From Sphaerolaimus hirsutus (Eukaryota; Nematoda; Chromadorea; Monhysterida; Sphaerolaimidae), in assembly GCA_964036195.1 (NCBI GenBank), contig OZ038455.1:4357855-4421854 (forward strand): a DNA stretch of 64,000 nt, given 5' to 3'. The notes under the pieces were generated by a model. The model was not told the origin of the DNA. It ran no database searches and worked only from the letters and a program-made list of their open reading frames with translations. Made by a program: the position numbers and the translations under genes. Below are positions 12,101-20,970 of this stretch, piece by piece; positions within the stretch are counted from its first letter, which is position 1, and each line of letters starts with the position of its first letter.

Positions 12101-13891
12101 TACACACACCCACAGGTGGCTAAGACCCACAAGGCTGTGGCGATCTGCTTGGGCTCCGTGGCTGGATACCTGCTGTCGAATTCCGCCAGCGCGCTCAAAC
12201 AGGTCGGCAAAATACACTACTCAGTCACTAAATCACTTTTACATCAATTTGATAGTCAATGCCAATTTTTGATGATAAATAGGAGTAATTAAGGAGTAAA
12301 TATTGTGAAAGTAAGTATTTATGACATCATGTGATACGTGACCACAAGAGTTTGCCTCGCAGACGATCTACCTGGTGCAGCTGTGCGTGTCCGGGGAGCA
12401 GGCGGTGGCCGACTTCAAGTCGACGCAGCTCGGCCGCCTGCTCATCCTCGCCGCCAACTGCACCTTGCTGCTCAACTTCACGCTGACCGTCATCACCCAG
12501 TACCTCGTCAGCAACCAGTACAAGAAACAGGTCAGTATACCAGAGTTGTTAAAATACTGGTATTTTTGGAAAGCATAAGTGTAAGCGTAAATACACTTTC
12601 CAAATTTTGAGTATTTATACTAAAGTGTAAGGTATTTTTAATACATAGGAAATCGTAAAAAGCACAATCATACAAATAGTTTAGAAAGTGCTTTTGCTGA
12701 CCATGTGTCTCTCCTCATGTAGACTCTGCGCGGCTTAGCTATCTGTTTCCACCCCCCCCCCCAGAAGCACAAGTATTTATAAATACCCAAATACCTGCAT
12801 ACTTCTGGTAAGTGTAAATACGCTTTCAGAATTCCGCAGCACCCTGAAAAAATACTGGGAAATTCTGTGAAGTGAAAATAGCTTTTCTAATCTAAATATG
12901 AATGCATCGCTCGGATAACATATGATGAATTTGGCACTCAGGTGATTCGCCTGATTGGTCAAATCCGCTGGCTGTTTGGCTGGCGCGACCAGTTGGCCAC
13001 GAGACTGACGATGAGTGAGAAGCGCATCGAGCACAGCGGCAGCGGCACGGGCATCCGGGCGCTGGTGACGATGACGCGCCGCTTGAGCAGCTGGCACACC
13101 AGCTTCGTCACCACCACCAACCTGACCAACCAGATCAACGTGGACACCCGTGTGGACCACACGCAGCGAGACGCTGGTCAGTCTTTGTCATGTTTCCCCA
13201 TTTAGACATGTTGATCGCGTATTTGAGGCATCCAGAGTTGTTAAAACTGTTGAAATAAAATTGATTTACTTTTACTTTTGAGTACATAAACATGAGTAGA
13301 GTACCTTTGAGGAATTTTGCCACAATTTTCACTCAAAATCACCAATTTTTATATTTTTCTGCCCATTTTCAACTTAAAATTCACTAGTTCATCATGTTTT
13401 TTTTGCAGTTTTCTTGGGTTATGTGCTAAATTTTTACTGTTTTTCTTCTTGTATTTTTAGCATTTTCTTAACTGTTTTACCTTCTATGCTAATTTGAAGG
13501 TGAAAATGACAAAAATATGAAAATTAGTGGTTTTGATTGAAGATCGGAGCACTATTTCAAAAATATTTACAGGTAAAAAGTATTTTACTCAAGTTTACTC
13601 ATGAGTATAAGTAAAAAAATTTAATTTACACTTTCTGTACTCAGGTGTGACTAAAAAATAAATACCTACTTAACGCTTACATACACTTTGAAAAAGTTCA
13701 ATACTTCTAACAACTCTGATCCAGGTATTTACCAGCACATCATACCCAATATTCACACTCCACCGTAACACGCAGACCCGCTGTACCAATTGGTGTACAA
13801 ATCGATGGGCGGTGACAGAAGGCAAAGCGATAACGCAAAGCGTATCTGCAGCCAACTCAGGAGGCGCACTTCATCTACTATATACTTGTAG
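9133..13891 (+). CDS. Divergent class-A-like seven-helix receptor, gene A (8 exons, 481 aa)
   Basis: Exons: 9133-9280, 10689-11092, 11409-11642, 11730-11783, 12116-12202, 12363-12530, 12942-13176, 13776-13891. All junctions are GT-AG and the phases close to 482 codons including TAG. The ATG sits in ACAACAATGGCG, conserved in gene B. Predicted helices, by hydrophobicity: TM1 about 41-65 (with N61), TM2 74-98, TM3 117-141, TM4 159-183, TM5 225-256, TM6 286-308, TM7 334-356. C118 at the TM3 start and C217 in loop 2 match the class A disulfide; YVAVVRPL follows TM3 as in this family. N199-S-T is a sequon in loop 2. Canonical switch residues are missing: Y86 where D2.50 is expected, KAY instead of DRY, NFTLT instead of NPxxY. 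The ligand is unknown. Plasma-membrane receptor is the best reading; another seven-helix protein is possible. A tandem duplicate of gene B. Confidence 0.8.
9335..10459. mobile_element. hAT-like MITE, CAGAGTTG TIR, long type, in intron 1 of gene A
   Basis: CAGAGTTGTTAAAATACCGG ... TTTCGCAACTCTG with the perfect TSD TTGGATAC (9,327-9,334 and 10,460-10,467). Reverse orientation to the copies at 36,187, 39,855 and 61,762. It contains a decayed coding-like stretch (reverse strand about 9,606-9,740, starting MDSDDDVVDVDS) and a nested palindrome at about 9,800-10,172. Confidence 0.9.
9800..10172. mobile_element. Nested palindromic MITE inside the hAT element
   Basis: GCCACACACGCTGGACGTC at the left is mirrored by GACATCCAGCGTGTGTGGC at the right; arms run to a centre near 9,975 (CAGTTGTCAACTG). 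The hAT copies at 36, 40 and 62 kb lack it, giving the empty site and a likely 3-bp TTG duplication. Confidence 0.75.
11062..11262 (+). repeat. Duplicated splice-donor unit in gene A (3 copies)
   Basis: The exon-2 end (GTCACCATGATCACCCAG before GTACTG) is followed by two more copies ending at 11,141 and 11,222, each again CAG then GT. Between them lie poly-C runs and CCCTGCTCGCACCCATC. Use of the second donor adds 49 nt and shifts the frame. Homologous to the 19-copy array in gene B. Confidence 0.85.
12541..12860. mobile_element. Decayed CAGAGTTG hAT fragment, intron 6 of gene A
   Basis: CAGAGTTGTTAAAATACTGG and TTGGAAAGCATAAGTGTAAG at the left; only weak family sequence (GTAAATACGCTTTC) and no proper right end remain. 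Absent from the matching intron of gene B. Confidence 0.6.
13233..13718. mobile_element. CAGAGTTG hAT-like MITE, short type, filling intron 7 of gene A
   Basis: CAGAGTTGTTAAAACTG to ...ACTTCTAACAACTCTG. The flanking 8-mers no longer match. It separates exon 7 from the short exon 8, which makes exon 8 easy to miss. Confidence 0.75.
13776..13891 (+). CDS. Exon 8 of receptor gene A: cytoplasmic tail end
   Basis: Acceptor CACGCAG then ACCCGCTG; joins in phase 1 to exon 7, which ends at GACGCTG before GTCAGT. Encodes a 37-residue tail with KSMGGD and SQLRRRTSS, ending in TAG. Gene B has the matching exon (KSIGGY, SQLKRRTSS) at the same intron phase. Conservation of protein motifs and splice sites across paralogs is the evidence; the alternative is that exon 7 reads on to the TAG at 13,203. 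Confidence 0.7.
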
Positions 13892-14320
13892 GACCAAAGA
13901 TTGGCTTTGAAAAAGTGCACGTGGGGTTGACACCTGAGATGATAATCAAAAGCAACATTCTACTATGATCCTGACTGATTACATTGGGGGGAACATCCAA
14001 GCGCTGAAAGACACCCCCCACAAAAAAAAAAAATCTCTCCCACACTCCATGGTGGGCAACTGTGGGTGCCATTTTATATGGTAAATGGTGCCACTATCCC
14101 GATTCATTTATGTTGTGTTCATGTTCACACTCACAAATAATTTCTGCATTACTTTTTTGTTTATTTCATGTAAATGAGTAAAATTGAGTTAATTTTTAAA
14201 TTTAATATTTGAGTTGTTTTAATTCATTTTTATGTAAATACATAAGTGAGTAAAGTTAAGCCAGTTGATTTTGTGTGAATAAAATTGTATTCCAACATTA
14301 TATTGTATTCCTTCATGATC
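13892..14320 (+). other. 3' flank/UTR of gene A
   Basis: Aligns in order with the interrupted 3' flank of gene B (29,749-29,761, 31,313-31,436, 31,947-32,160), for example GTGCCATTTTATATGG / GTGCCATTTTACATGC and CCACTATCCCGATTC. Confidence 0.6.
14278..14283 (+). terminator. Candidate polyadenylation signal of gene A
   Basis: AATAAA lies 387 bases after the exon-8 stop in the conserved 3' flank. A further AATAAA lies near 14,655. The choice cannot be settled from sequence. Confidence 0.4.
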
Positions 14321-14321
14321 T

Positions 14322-14478
14322 GGTGCCAGTTACGCAAATTGAGAAGTGAGAAGTGAAATGGCAAGTAAATTGGCAAAAGGGAAGTTAAAAAAATAAAAAG
14401 TAATTTCACTTCGCTTTTGCCATTTCAACTTGCATTTGCAATTTTACTTCACACTTCTCCACTTGCAGAACTGAACCC
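14322..14478. mobile_element. MITE, GTGCCAGTT-CCGCAAA family (copy 1)
   Basis: GGTGCCAGTTACGCAAATTG then GAGAAGTGAGAAGTG, mirrored by CACTTCTCCACTTGCAG. Relatives at 16,948-17,185 and 21,608-21,872. Confidence 0.6.
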
Positions 14479-14724
14479 AGATCTGACGCTTCTGTGATAC
14501 TTGATAAAATTGACACATTGTATTTATCGACAGTATGTCATTTGAGTGTTTAATTTGTTTATTTGTAACTATGTAGTCAATACTGAATGTATCATTTCAC
14601 CTTTAATTTTTCATCACACTTAACTGTAAATGACCCTTGAATGGTTAATGTGAAATAAAATGTCGTGTTCATTTGAAACAAAATGATGTAATTCAGTATA
14701 CAGAGCACTGCATCGAGGGTGCAC

Positions 14725-14890
14725 TGTTTCTCACATACGCCTGTTTCGCACAAAAGCCCGTTACGCACACGCATGAAACCCGTGTCGCACAAACGCCCGT
14801 TTCGCACAAAAATGATGCCTGTGCGAAACGGGCCTACGGCGTTTGTGCGACACAGGCCTATGTGCGTGTGACTGTGCGTGCACCCCAGAA
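14725..14890. repeat. GTGCGAAACGGGC palindromic repeat, copy 1
   Basis: Alternating CGCACAAACGCCCGTTTCGC and its reverse complement words form a hairpin-like block. A second copy is at 15,225-15,352 and a relative at 34,850-35,010. Confidence 0.65.
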
Positions 14891-14944
14891 TACACCCCCT
14901 ACCGCCTTCTCCGCAACACAATGAGTTCCAGGCCGCACCGTCTG

Positions 14945-15120
14945 GCTGAGGTTCCATTTTGCAGGGCATTTTCCATGACTTTTGACACATTGCATGACAT
15001 TTGACATTTTACATGGTCAAAAGTCATGGAAAATGCCCTGCAAAATGGCAACCGAGTTTTCATTTTGCAGGGTATTTTCCATGACTTTTCAGACTGAAAC
15101 CCTATCCCATTGCGTCATTC
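14945..15120. repeat. CATGTAAAATG-type element between two GTGCG blocks
   Basis: Contains GCAGGGCATTTTCCATGAC and GGTCAAAAGTCATGGAAAAT as inverted words (centre near 15,003), followed by another CATTTTGCAGGGTATTTTCC. Confidence 0.55.
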
Positions 15121-15224
15121 AAGATGTTGCATTGTCTGCGCAATATACAGCCAGCCAGCGCCGCCTGGAACCAATTGTGCTGGGGGGGGGGGGGGGTAAA
15201 GTTGGGGTGCCCGGTCACACGCTA

Positions 15225-15352
15225 GACTCACACGCACAGACGCCTGTTTCGCACATACGCCTGTTCCGCACATAGGCCCATTTCGCACAGGCATCATTAT
15301 TGTGCGACACGGGCGTTTGTGCGAAACAGGCGTATGTGCGAAATAGGCCTGG
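15225..15352. repeat. GTGCGAAACGGGC palindromic repeat, copy 2
   Basis: CGCACAGACGCCTGTTTCGC to GTGCGAAACAGGCGTATGTG, near-perfect hairpin. It may form the mirror end of one larger element with copy 1. Confidence 0.65.
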
Positions 15353-15381
15353 CCCCACTGCATCACTTGATACTGCCAGAG

Positions 15382-15947
15382 CACAGTTGTTAAAATGAAT
15401 TTACATTTACTTGAAGAATACATATACTCGAGTGCGGTAAATACATTTACATGGTAGGTACTTTTAAGAAGTACCTGTATTTACTCACCTGTACTCATAC
15501 TTTTGAAAAGTACACGCTTACTAAAAATGTATTTCTTGTTGCTAAAACTGCTCTTTTCACTGCTATAATAAAGAAGCTATCTTGAAGAAATGCTATCTTG
15601 AAGAAATCATATCATTTCCCTTTAAAATTTACTAAACAATCATTAACAATGACACATGTCATGTCTTCCACTGTAATCACTCTCACATGTAAAAAGTAGT
15701 AGCTTTTACATTATCCATGAAGAAAGTACCCAATTTTCCATATTCTAAGAAAAGTACTCACTTTTGCATTTTCTGCAGAAAAAGTACTTGATTTTACATT
15801 TTCTTGGAAAACCGTATTTCACTAAAATGTACTCATGACGAGTACAAGTAAAAAAGTTTGTTACATTTTCTGTACTCAGGGGTGAGTAAAAAAGTATTTC
15901 ACATATACATATACTTTGAAAAAAGTTCAGTAATTTTAACAACTCTG
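15382..15947. mobile_element. CAGAGTTG hAT-like MITE, short type
   Basis: CACAGTTGTTAAAATG to ...TTTTAACAACTCTG, flanks TGCCAGAG / CGCCAGAG (7/8). 566 bp. Tandem lines of AAAGTACTCA... and ACATTTTC inside. Confidence 0.8.
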
Positions 15948-16295
15948 CGCCAGAGCACGATCTGATGAACAACCGAAAGGAAAAACTGAGGAACGTGCAA
16001 ATATTTTCTACAGTCTCACGTTGGAGCTGGTTGAAAATCAAAGGCATTATTCCATTTAATCACAAACATCCACAGTATTTATGTACCCATTTGAATGGTT
16101 GAATCCGATAATTCATACGAGCATACAGGAGTGTAACAGTGGCAAAAAAATCACAAAAAAATTTCAGATTTTTCAGGCTTTTGTTTCACCCCTAGAAAAA
16201 AACACTCAAAAATCGAGTTTTTTGTAAAAAAAATCGAAAATTTTGAAAATTCAAAAATTCGAAAATGCTTTATGAATTTTTCAGGGAACTCAAAT
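15948..16295. other. AT-rich spacer
   Basis: Homopolymer-rich (AAAATCGAAAATTTTG and similar). No gene or TIR pair seen. Confidence 0.4.
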
Positions 16296-16773
16296 CATAG
16301 TTGTTAAAACGTATTTATGTTTTACTATACTTGAGTACTGCGTAAATACATTTAAGTTTTCTCCCGAAAAAATACCGGTACTCACTTATTCACGTACTTT
16401 TTGAAGGTACGCGAGTACAGAAAACGCAATGTCGAAAAATTTATGGGGTGCAAAACAAGAAAAAACAACTCAAACAAATTTAAATAGCTGTGAAAATCGC
16501 AACGGAAATGATCGAAATTGCGACAGGTCATGAAAGCGATGACTCTCACTGTTGCTTCTATTCACTTTTACTTGCTGTGTACAACATCGAAAAAATACTT
16601 GTTTTTACGTTTCCCAGAGTAAAAATACTGGTATTTACGTTTACTCACTTTTACCCATAGCGTAAAAGTAAAAAGCTATTTGACTTAACGTTTTTTTAGT
16701 CAGGGCTGACTAAAAATAAAATACTGTACGTTTACGTTTACTTTAAAAAAAGTACAGTACTTAAACAGCTCTG
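16296..16773. mobile_element. CAGAGTTG hAT-like MITE, short type
   Basis: CATAGTTGTTAAAACG to ...TTAAACAGCTCTG, flanks ACTCAAAT / TCTCAAAT (7/8). Shares an internal non-terminal stretch (GCGATGACTCTCAC-like) with the copy at 58,821. Confidence 0.8.
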
Positions 16774-16947
16774 TCTCAAATCCACAAATCATATTCTTAA
16801 GTTATACGTGCTAAATGAATCACAATTCGTATTCCTTGAATTTTTGGTGGATAATGGATGCAAAAAAATGTTGATGATGAAAAAGTGCTACATAAAGAGC
16901 CATTTTCATAGCATATGAAACCAGGAAATCCGAGTCGCTACAAGTGG

Positions 16948-17185
16948 CCGTCTGGTGCCAGTTCCGCAAAATGAGAAGTGAGCAGTGAAATGGCAGAGGC
17001 GAAGTAAAAGCGCAGAGGCGAAGTGAAATGGCAAGTGAACTGGCAAGTGAAATGGCGAAAGCGAAGAGAAATTACTTTTTATTATTTTTTTTGCCAATTC
17101 ACTTGCCATTTCACTTCGCCTCTGCGCTTTTATTTCGCCTTTGCCATTTCACTTCTCACTTCTCATTTTGCGGAACAGGCACGTG
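16948..17185. mobile_element. MITE, GTGCCAGTTCCGCAAA family (copy 2)
   Basis: GGTGCCAGTTCCGCAAAATG to CATTTTGCGGAACAGGCAC with long arms (GAGAAGTGAG / CTCACTTCTC, GGCAAGTGAA / TTCACTTGCC). Confidence 0.75.
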
Positions 17186-17301
17186 GTGCCAATCCCAGAC
17201 CCTGTAAAATGCAATGTAACATGTAAAATGTCATGCAAAGTGTCAAAAGTCATATGCCCAGTAAAATGGCAAACATACGTTTGCCATTTTACTGGGCATT
17301 A

Positions 17302-17727
17302 AGCCGAAATTACAGCTCAGCGGCGTTTGACGTGAAATGATTACGTCGTAAAATTGATTACATAAAAATAGACATAGGTACAGCGTTGAAATTTCAGAAT
17401 TTGATAGTTCTAGTAATTGTGTGTAATGTCCTAAAAAAAATTAAGAAAATAATTTTTATTAAATAAGTTATTAATTTTACGTCGAAATTTACACATTCTA
17501 CGTCAACATTTCACATCAAACATTCTACGTCACCAAAAAATTTTGACGGTAAATTAATAACTACTTAAATAATGATTATTTGATAAAAAAATTTTGGGAC
17601 ATTACACACAATTACTAGAACAATCTAATTCTGAAATTTCAATGCTGTACCTTTGCCCATTTTGATGTAATCAATTTTACGACGTCATCATTTCACGTCA
17701 AACGCCGCTGAGCTGTAATTCCGGCTT
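17302..17727. mobile_element. Long palindromic MITE, GCTCAGCGGCGTTTGACGTG type
   Basis: Nearly the whole 426 bp is an inverted repeat: GCCGAAATTACAGCTCAGCG at the left, CGCTGAGCTGTAATTCCGGC at the right, with ACGTGAAATGATTACGTCG subterminal. TA (or TTAA, decayed at the right) flanks. Same family as 46,920-47,442. Confidence 0.85.
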
Positions 17728-17753
17728 TATACATGACTTTTGACACTTTGCAT

Positions 17754-18585
17754 TAGGGTTCGGATGATATGACTTTTCGATATCGATATTTGATATTCGA
17801 TATTTTTTTTCAGAAACACGATATCGATATTCTATATTCGATATCTTTTCCTGAAACTCTATATTCGATATCGATACGATGTGGACCCTTGATATCGATA
17901 TTCGATATCAAAAAATGCTCAATATTCGATATCAATATTTCGATATTTTTGATATATTTGATATTTTGCTTTTGGTACAGCAAGGCATATTTCAAGTGGC
18001 TTGTTGTATTTTCATGTGGTTGTAAACATGATCATCCCTTTACTGGATTGGATTGATCACCTCTTTACTGACATGTAGATGGTGATTTTAACAGGGTTCA
18101 CAACAGTCAAAATAAGAAAATGGAAGAAAAACATGAATCACATCAGGAAACAATAATTTGCAGAAATCCGAGTTGATACTTATAACACAGTTGCTTAATG
18201 GCATTTTGCAAGAAAAACAGCTTATCAACATTTTCTGGTAGGTAAGAAACCAAACCAAATTTAAGAAATGTTGAAAAAGCACTCCAACAAATATTAAACA
18301 GTAAATACTTTACTTTTACTCCTCAACAAAAATATTATAAACACATCATACATATCTGAAAATGAAAATAATAGCTTAATTTGGGGGCTCAGGTTTGATA
18401 TATCAAAAAAATGGTTGATATTCAATATCAATATTCAAAAATGGTCGATATTTGATATCAATATTTGAAAATGATCGATATTCGATATTGATATTCAATA
18501 TTTTTTCAAAATTTTTGATATTGATATTCGATATTCAATATGAAAAAACAGTTGATATCCGATATGATATATCATCTGAACCCTA
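17754..18585. mobile_element. hAT-like element, TAGGGTTCGGATGATAT TIR
   Basis: TAGGGTTCGGATGATATG to ATATCATCTGAACCCTA with the perfect TSD CTTTGCAT (17,746-17,753 and 18,586-18,593). Subterminal arrays of GATATCGATATTC flank a unique AT-rich core. Confidence 0.9.
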
Positions 18586-18637
18586 CTTTGCATGACTTTT
18601 TACATTTTAGGGGGAATTTTACAAGCTCTGGGAGTGC

Positions 18638-19275
18638 CCCCTGGCCCCAGATTTAATTGGGCAGACAGATTTCTGCCCTCCCCGCCCGGCACCTGACACG
18701 CCCATCATGCACAAAAGGCAAAATTTTGTAAAACAAGATTCAATTGCACCCTGCATGCCAGGCACCAGGCACGCCCTCACGAGTGCCTGACTTGCCTGAA
18801 AATTGCACAATGAGATTAAATTATGAGGGCATGCCTCGCAAAATTTAACAGAAAAATGTGCCCTGCATCCTCAGAGGTGCAGGGCTAGTAATTTTCATAT
18901 TTTCAGTTTGACTTTCTCCATAGTGTATCCAAAAATTTTTTTGTATCCAAATCTTATTTTTCATGTATCCAAATCTTATGTTTTTGGTATCCAAATTTTA
19001 TGTTTTGTATCCAAAACTTATGTTTGTGTATCCAAAACTTATGTTTGTGTATCCAGATCTTATGTTCATGCCTGCCCTGCCAGGCACCTGACAGCTGCTG
19101 TCCGGCACGCAATTAAATCTTGCTCTGTCTGGCGGTTGGGCGGCGGCTACCAGGCGCCTGGCATGACGGGCGGGCGGCGCGCGCATGCCTGCCCAATCAA
19201 ATCTCGAATTGCCAGACACGCCCGTCATGTCCTCCCTCTCAGGGATAATCTGCCCAATTAAATCTGGGGCCTGGT
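18638..19275. mobile_element. Element with GGCCCCAGATTTAATTGGGC TIR
   Basis: GGCCCCAGATTTAATTGGGC near 18,642 is mirrored by GCCCAATTAAATCTGGGGCC near 19,250-19,270. Interior is rich in CAGGCACCTGACACGCCC and GGGCGGGCGGCGCGCG words and contains a minisatellite. Confidence 0.65.
18925..19065. repeat. About 21-bp minisatellite
   Basis: Roughly seven units of TGTATCCAAATCTTATGTTT with the last ones most regular (TGTGTATCCAAAACTTATG). Confidence 0.85.
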
Positions 19276-19444
19276 CTCTCTAGAACTTTCTGTGGTGGCG
19301 GCTATCATGTTGTCGCACTGACAAGTAGCTCACATAAGTGCGCGCGGGGGCTGCTGGGCTGATGAGCCATATTTAATTACATATTGAACACTTAAAAATA
19401 CATATTAAATAATATGCCATTGAAAATCGTCTACGTACCACAAG

Positions 19445-20347
19445 CACAGTTGTTAAAAATACTGAAATTTTTTCAAAGTAAGCATAAACATAAGTACTTT
19501 ATTTTTACGCACCGCTGAGTACAGAAAATGTAAAGTAAATAAATTTTACTTTTACGCTTAGTAAAATGTGAGTACCATATATCTTCGAAATACCCCCCCC
19601 CCCAAAAAAAAAAAAATAAAAAAAAATGGACACGATGAATTTATAAACCCCCCTCGAAATACCCTCCAAATTAAGTGTAAAGAGAACGTAAATGACAAAA
19701 GCTGCGGTTTGTGATCGGGGAAATGCAGAACACACGTAACAACAATGACTTTGTTGTTTACGTTAGCGCATGGTTTATAACAATTTACCATACTTATATA
19801 ATCTATAGACTCTTATACATGGTGCTAATTGTTGCATTTTTCTACGTCCGCGTACGTAACAGAGACAAATTAGTACTGGGAGTGCGAAAAATTTCGGGCG
19901 AAATAATACCCCCCCCCTCGAAATACCCCCCTCGTTCAACCCGCCTCAAAATTCTCACTGAAAAAATAAACCGACAGGGGGTATTTCGAGGAACTACGGT
20001 AAATGCGAATACCAGTATTTTTAATCAGGGGGACGTAAAAACAAGAATAGTTTTCGATTTTGTACCTAGGAAGATGTAAAAAGAAGTTAACGTGACAGCT
20101 AGAGTTGTCGCTCTCTCTACAATTCGCAATTTCTGTAATTTCCGCTACCGTTTTTGAGCGGATTTTGACCAATTCCTTTGGGTGATTTTTCCTATTTATG
20201 CAACCCAAACAATTTCTAAATTACGTTTTCTGTACTCGCGTATTTTCATGAAGTACGCAAGTAACTGAGTTTCGGCAGAAAGGTATTTACGCAGTACTCC
20301 ACTATACGTATTTATCGAGTAAACGTAAATACGTTTTGACAACTATG
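19445..20347. mobile_element. CAGAGTTG hAT-like MITE containing a CCGTATTT insertion
   Basis: CACAGTTGTTAAAAATAC to ...GTTTTGACAACTATG. Flanks ACCACAAG / GTCATAAG match at only 5/8, as expected for an old copy. A TA-flanked element sits at 19,575-19,999. Confidence 0.7.
19575..19999. mobile_element. TA-flanked CCGTATTT element, subfamily 1 core
   Basis: TA-CCATATATCTTCGAAATACC to TATTTCGAGGAACTACGG-TA. Core words GAACGTAAATGACAAAAGC, GCAGAACACACGTAAC, TTGCATTTTTCTACGTC and AGTACTGGGAGT recur in the copies at 34,144, 39,791 and 57,337. Confidence 0.8.
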
Positions 20348-20970
20348 GTCATAAGCGGTTTACAGAATACGGATGCTTCTGGACGGTTCCCCAATGATGC
20401 GCAAACATTGTCTGAGTGGTTGGTGTTCGTTAATAAATATGTAGCACTTCAAAACAATTTTAATCATGTCTGTTATTGGGAACGATGGCTGAGTGGTCAA
20501 CACTTTTGGATATTGATATTTAACGGTGCCATCACAACAAATATTCATTTGCATTCGCAATATATTCATTCAACTAAGCACAAATTTTTTAGCGGTATTA
20601 GTTTTTAGTTTTCATCAAACTGCTTTTTGCCACATTTGACTTCCTCGAATAGTTCCCCACTGGTCAATGTGAAATGCCCTTTTAAACACACGTTTGACAT
20701 TTTTCATTACATTTTTCTGTGATTTTTCGGTCACTTGTCGCAGTCGATGAGCCAGAGAGTTTTACTGGAGAATAAACATTCAAATTTTGTTGCATTTCTT
20801 CTGCACCGTCTGGTCATTTCTTCATTTTTTATAATCTTTTTGTAGTCAAACACATCAAAATTGCGCATTCTATAAATCTGCCTGATCTAGATTTACCAAA
20901 ATCAAGTCTTTGAATATTACCGCAGATAGGCGACTCAAATTAATTTTAATATAAGTATCTAGCTCCAACA

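Larger units (their letters stand above)
17200..18612. mobile_element. CATGTAAAATG element split by two later insertions
   Basis: Left part CCCAGACCCTGTAAAATGC ... AAAATGGCAAAC; middle remnant ACATGACTTTTGACACTTTG (17,731-17,753); right part TGCATGACTTTTTACATTTT. The palindrome at 17,302-17,727 and the hAT at 17,754-18,585 sit inside it. Confidence 0.65.
19270..20450. repeat. Dispersed module, copy 4 (upstream of gene B, interrupted)
   Basis: CTATCATGTTGTCGCACTGAC ... TATTAAATAATATGCCATTG, then after the hAT element GGTTTACAGAATACGGATGC and GACGGTTCCCCAATGATGCG. Matches copy 3 upstream of gene A. Confidence 0.6.

Noticed and set aside
17754-18585. GATATCGATATTC runs as a simple satellite
   Set aside because: They are subterminal arrays of a discrete element with TIRs and a perfect 8-bp TSD.
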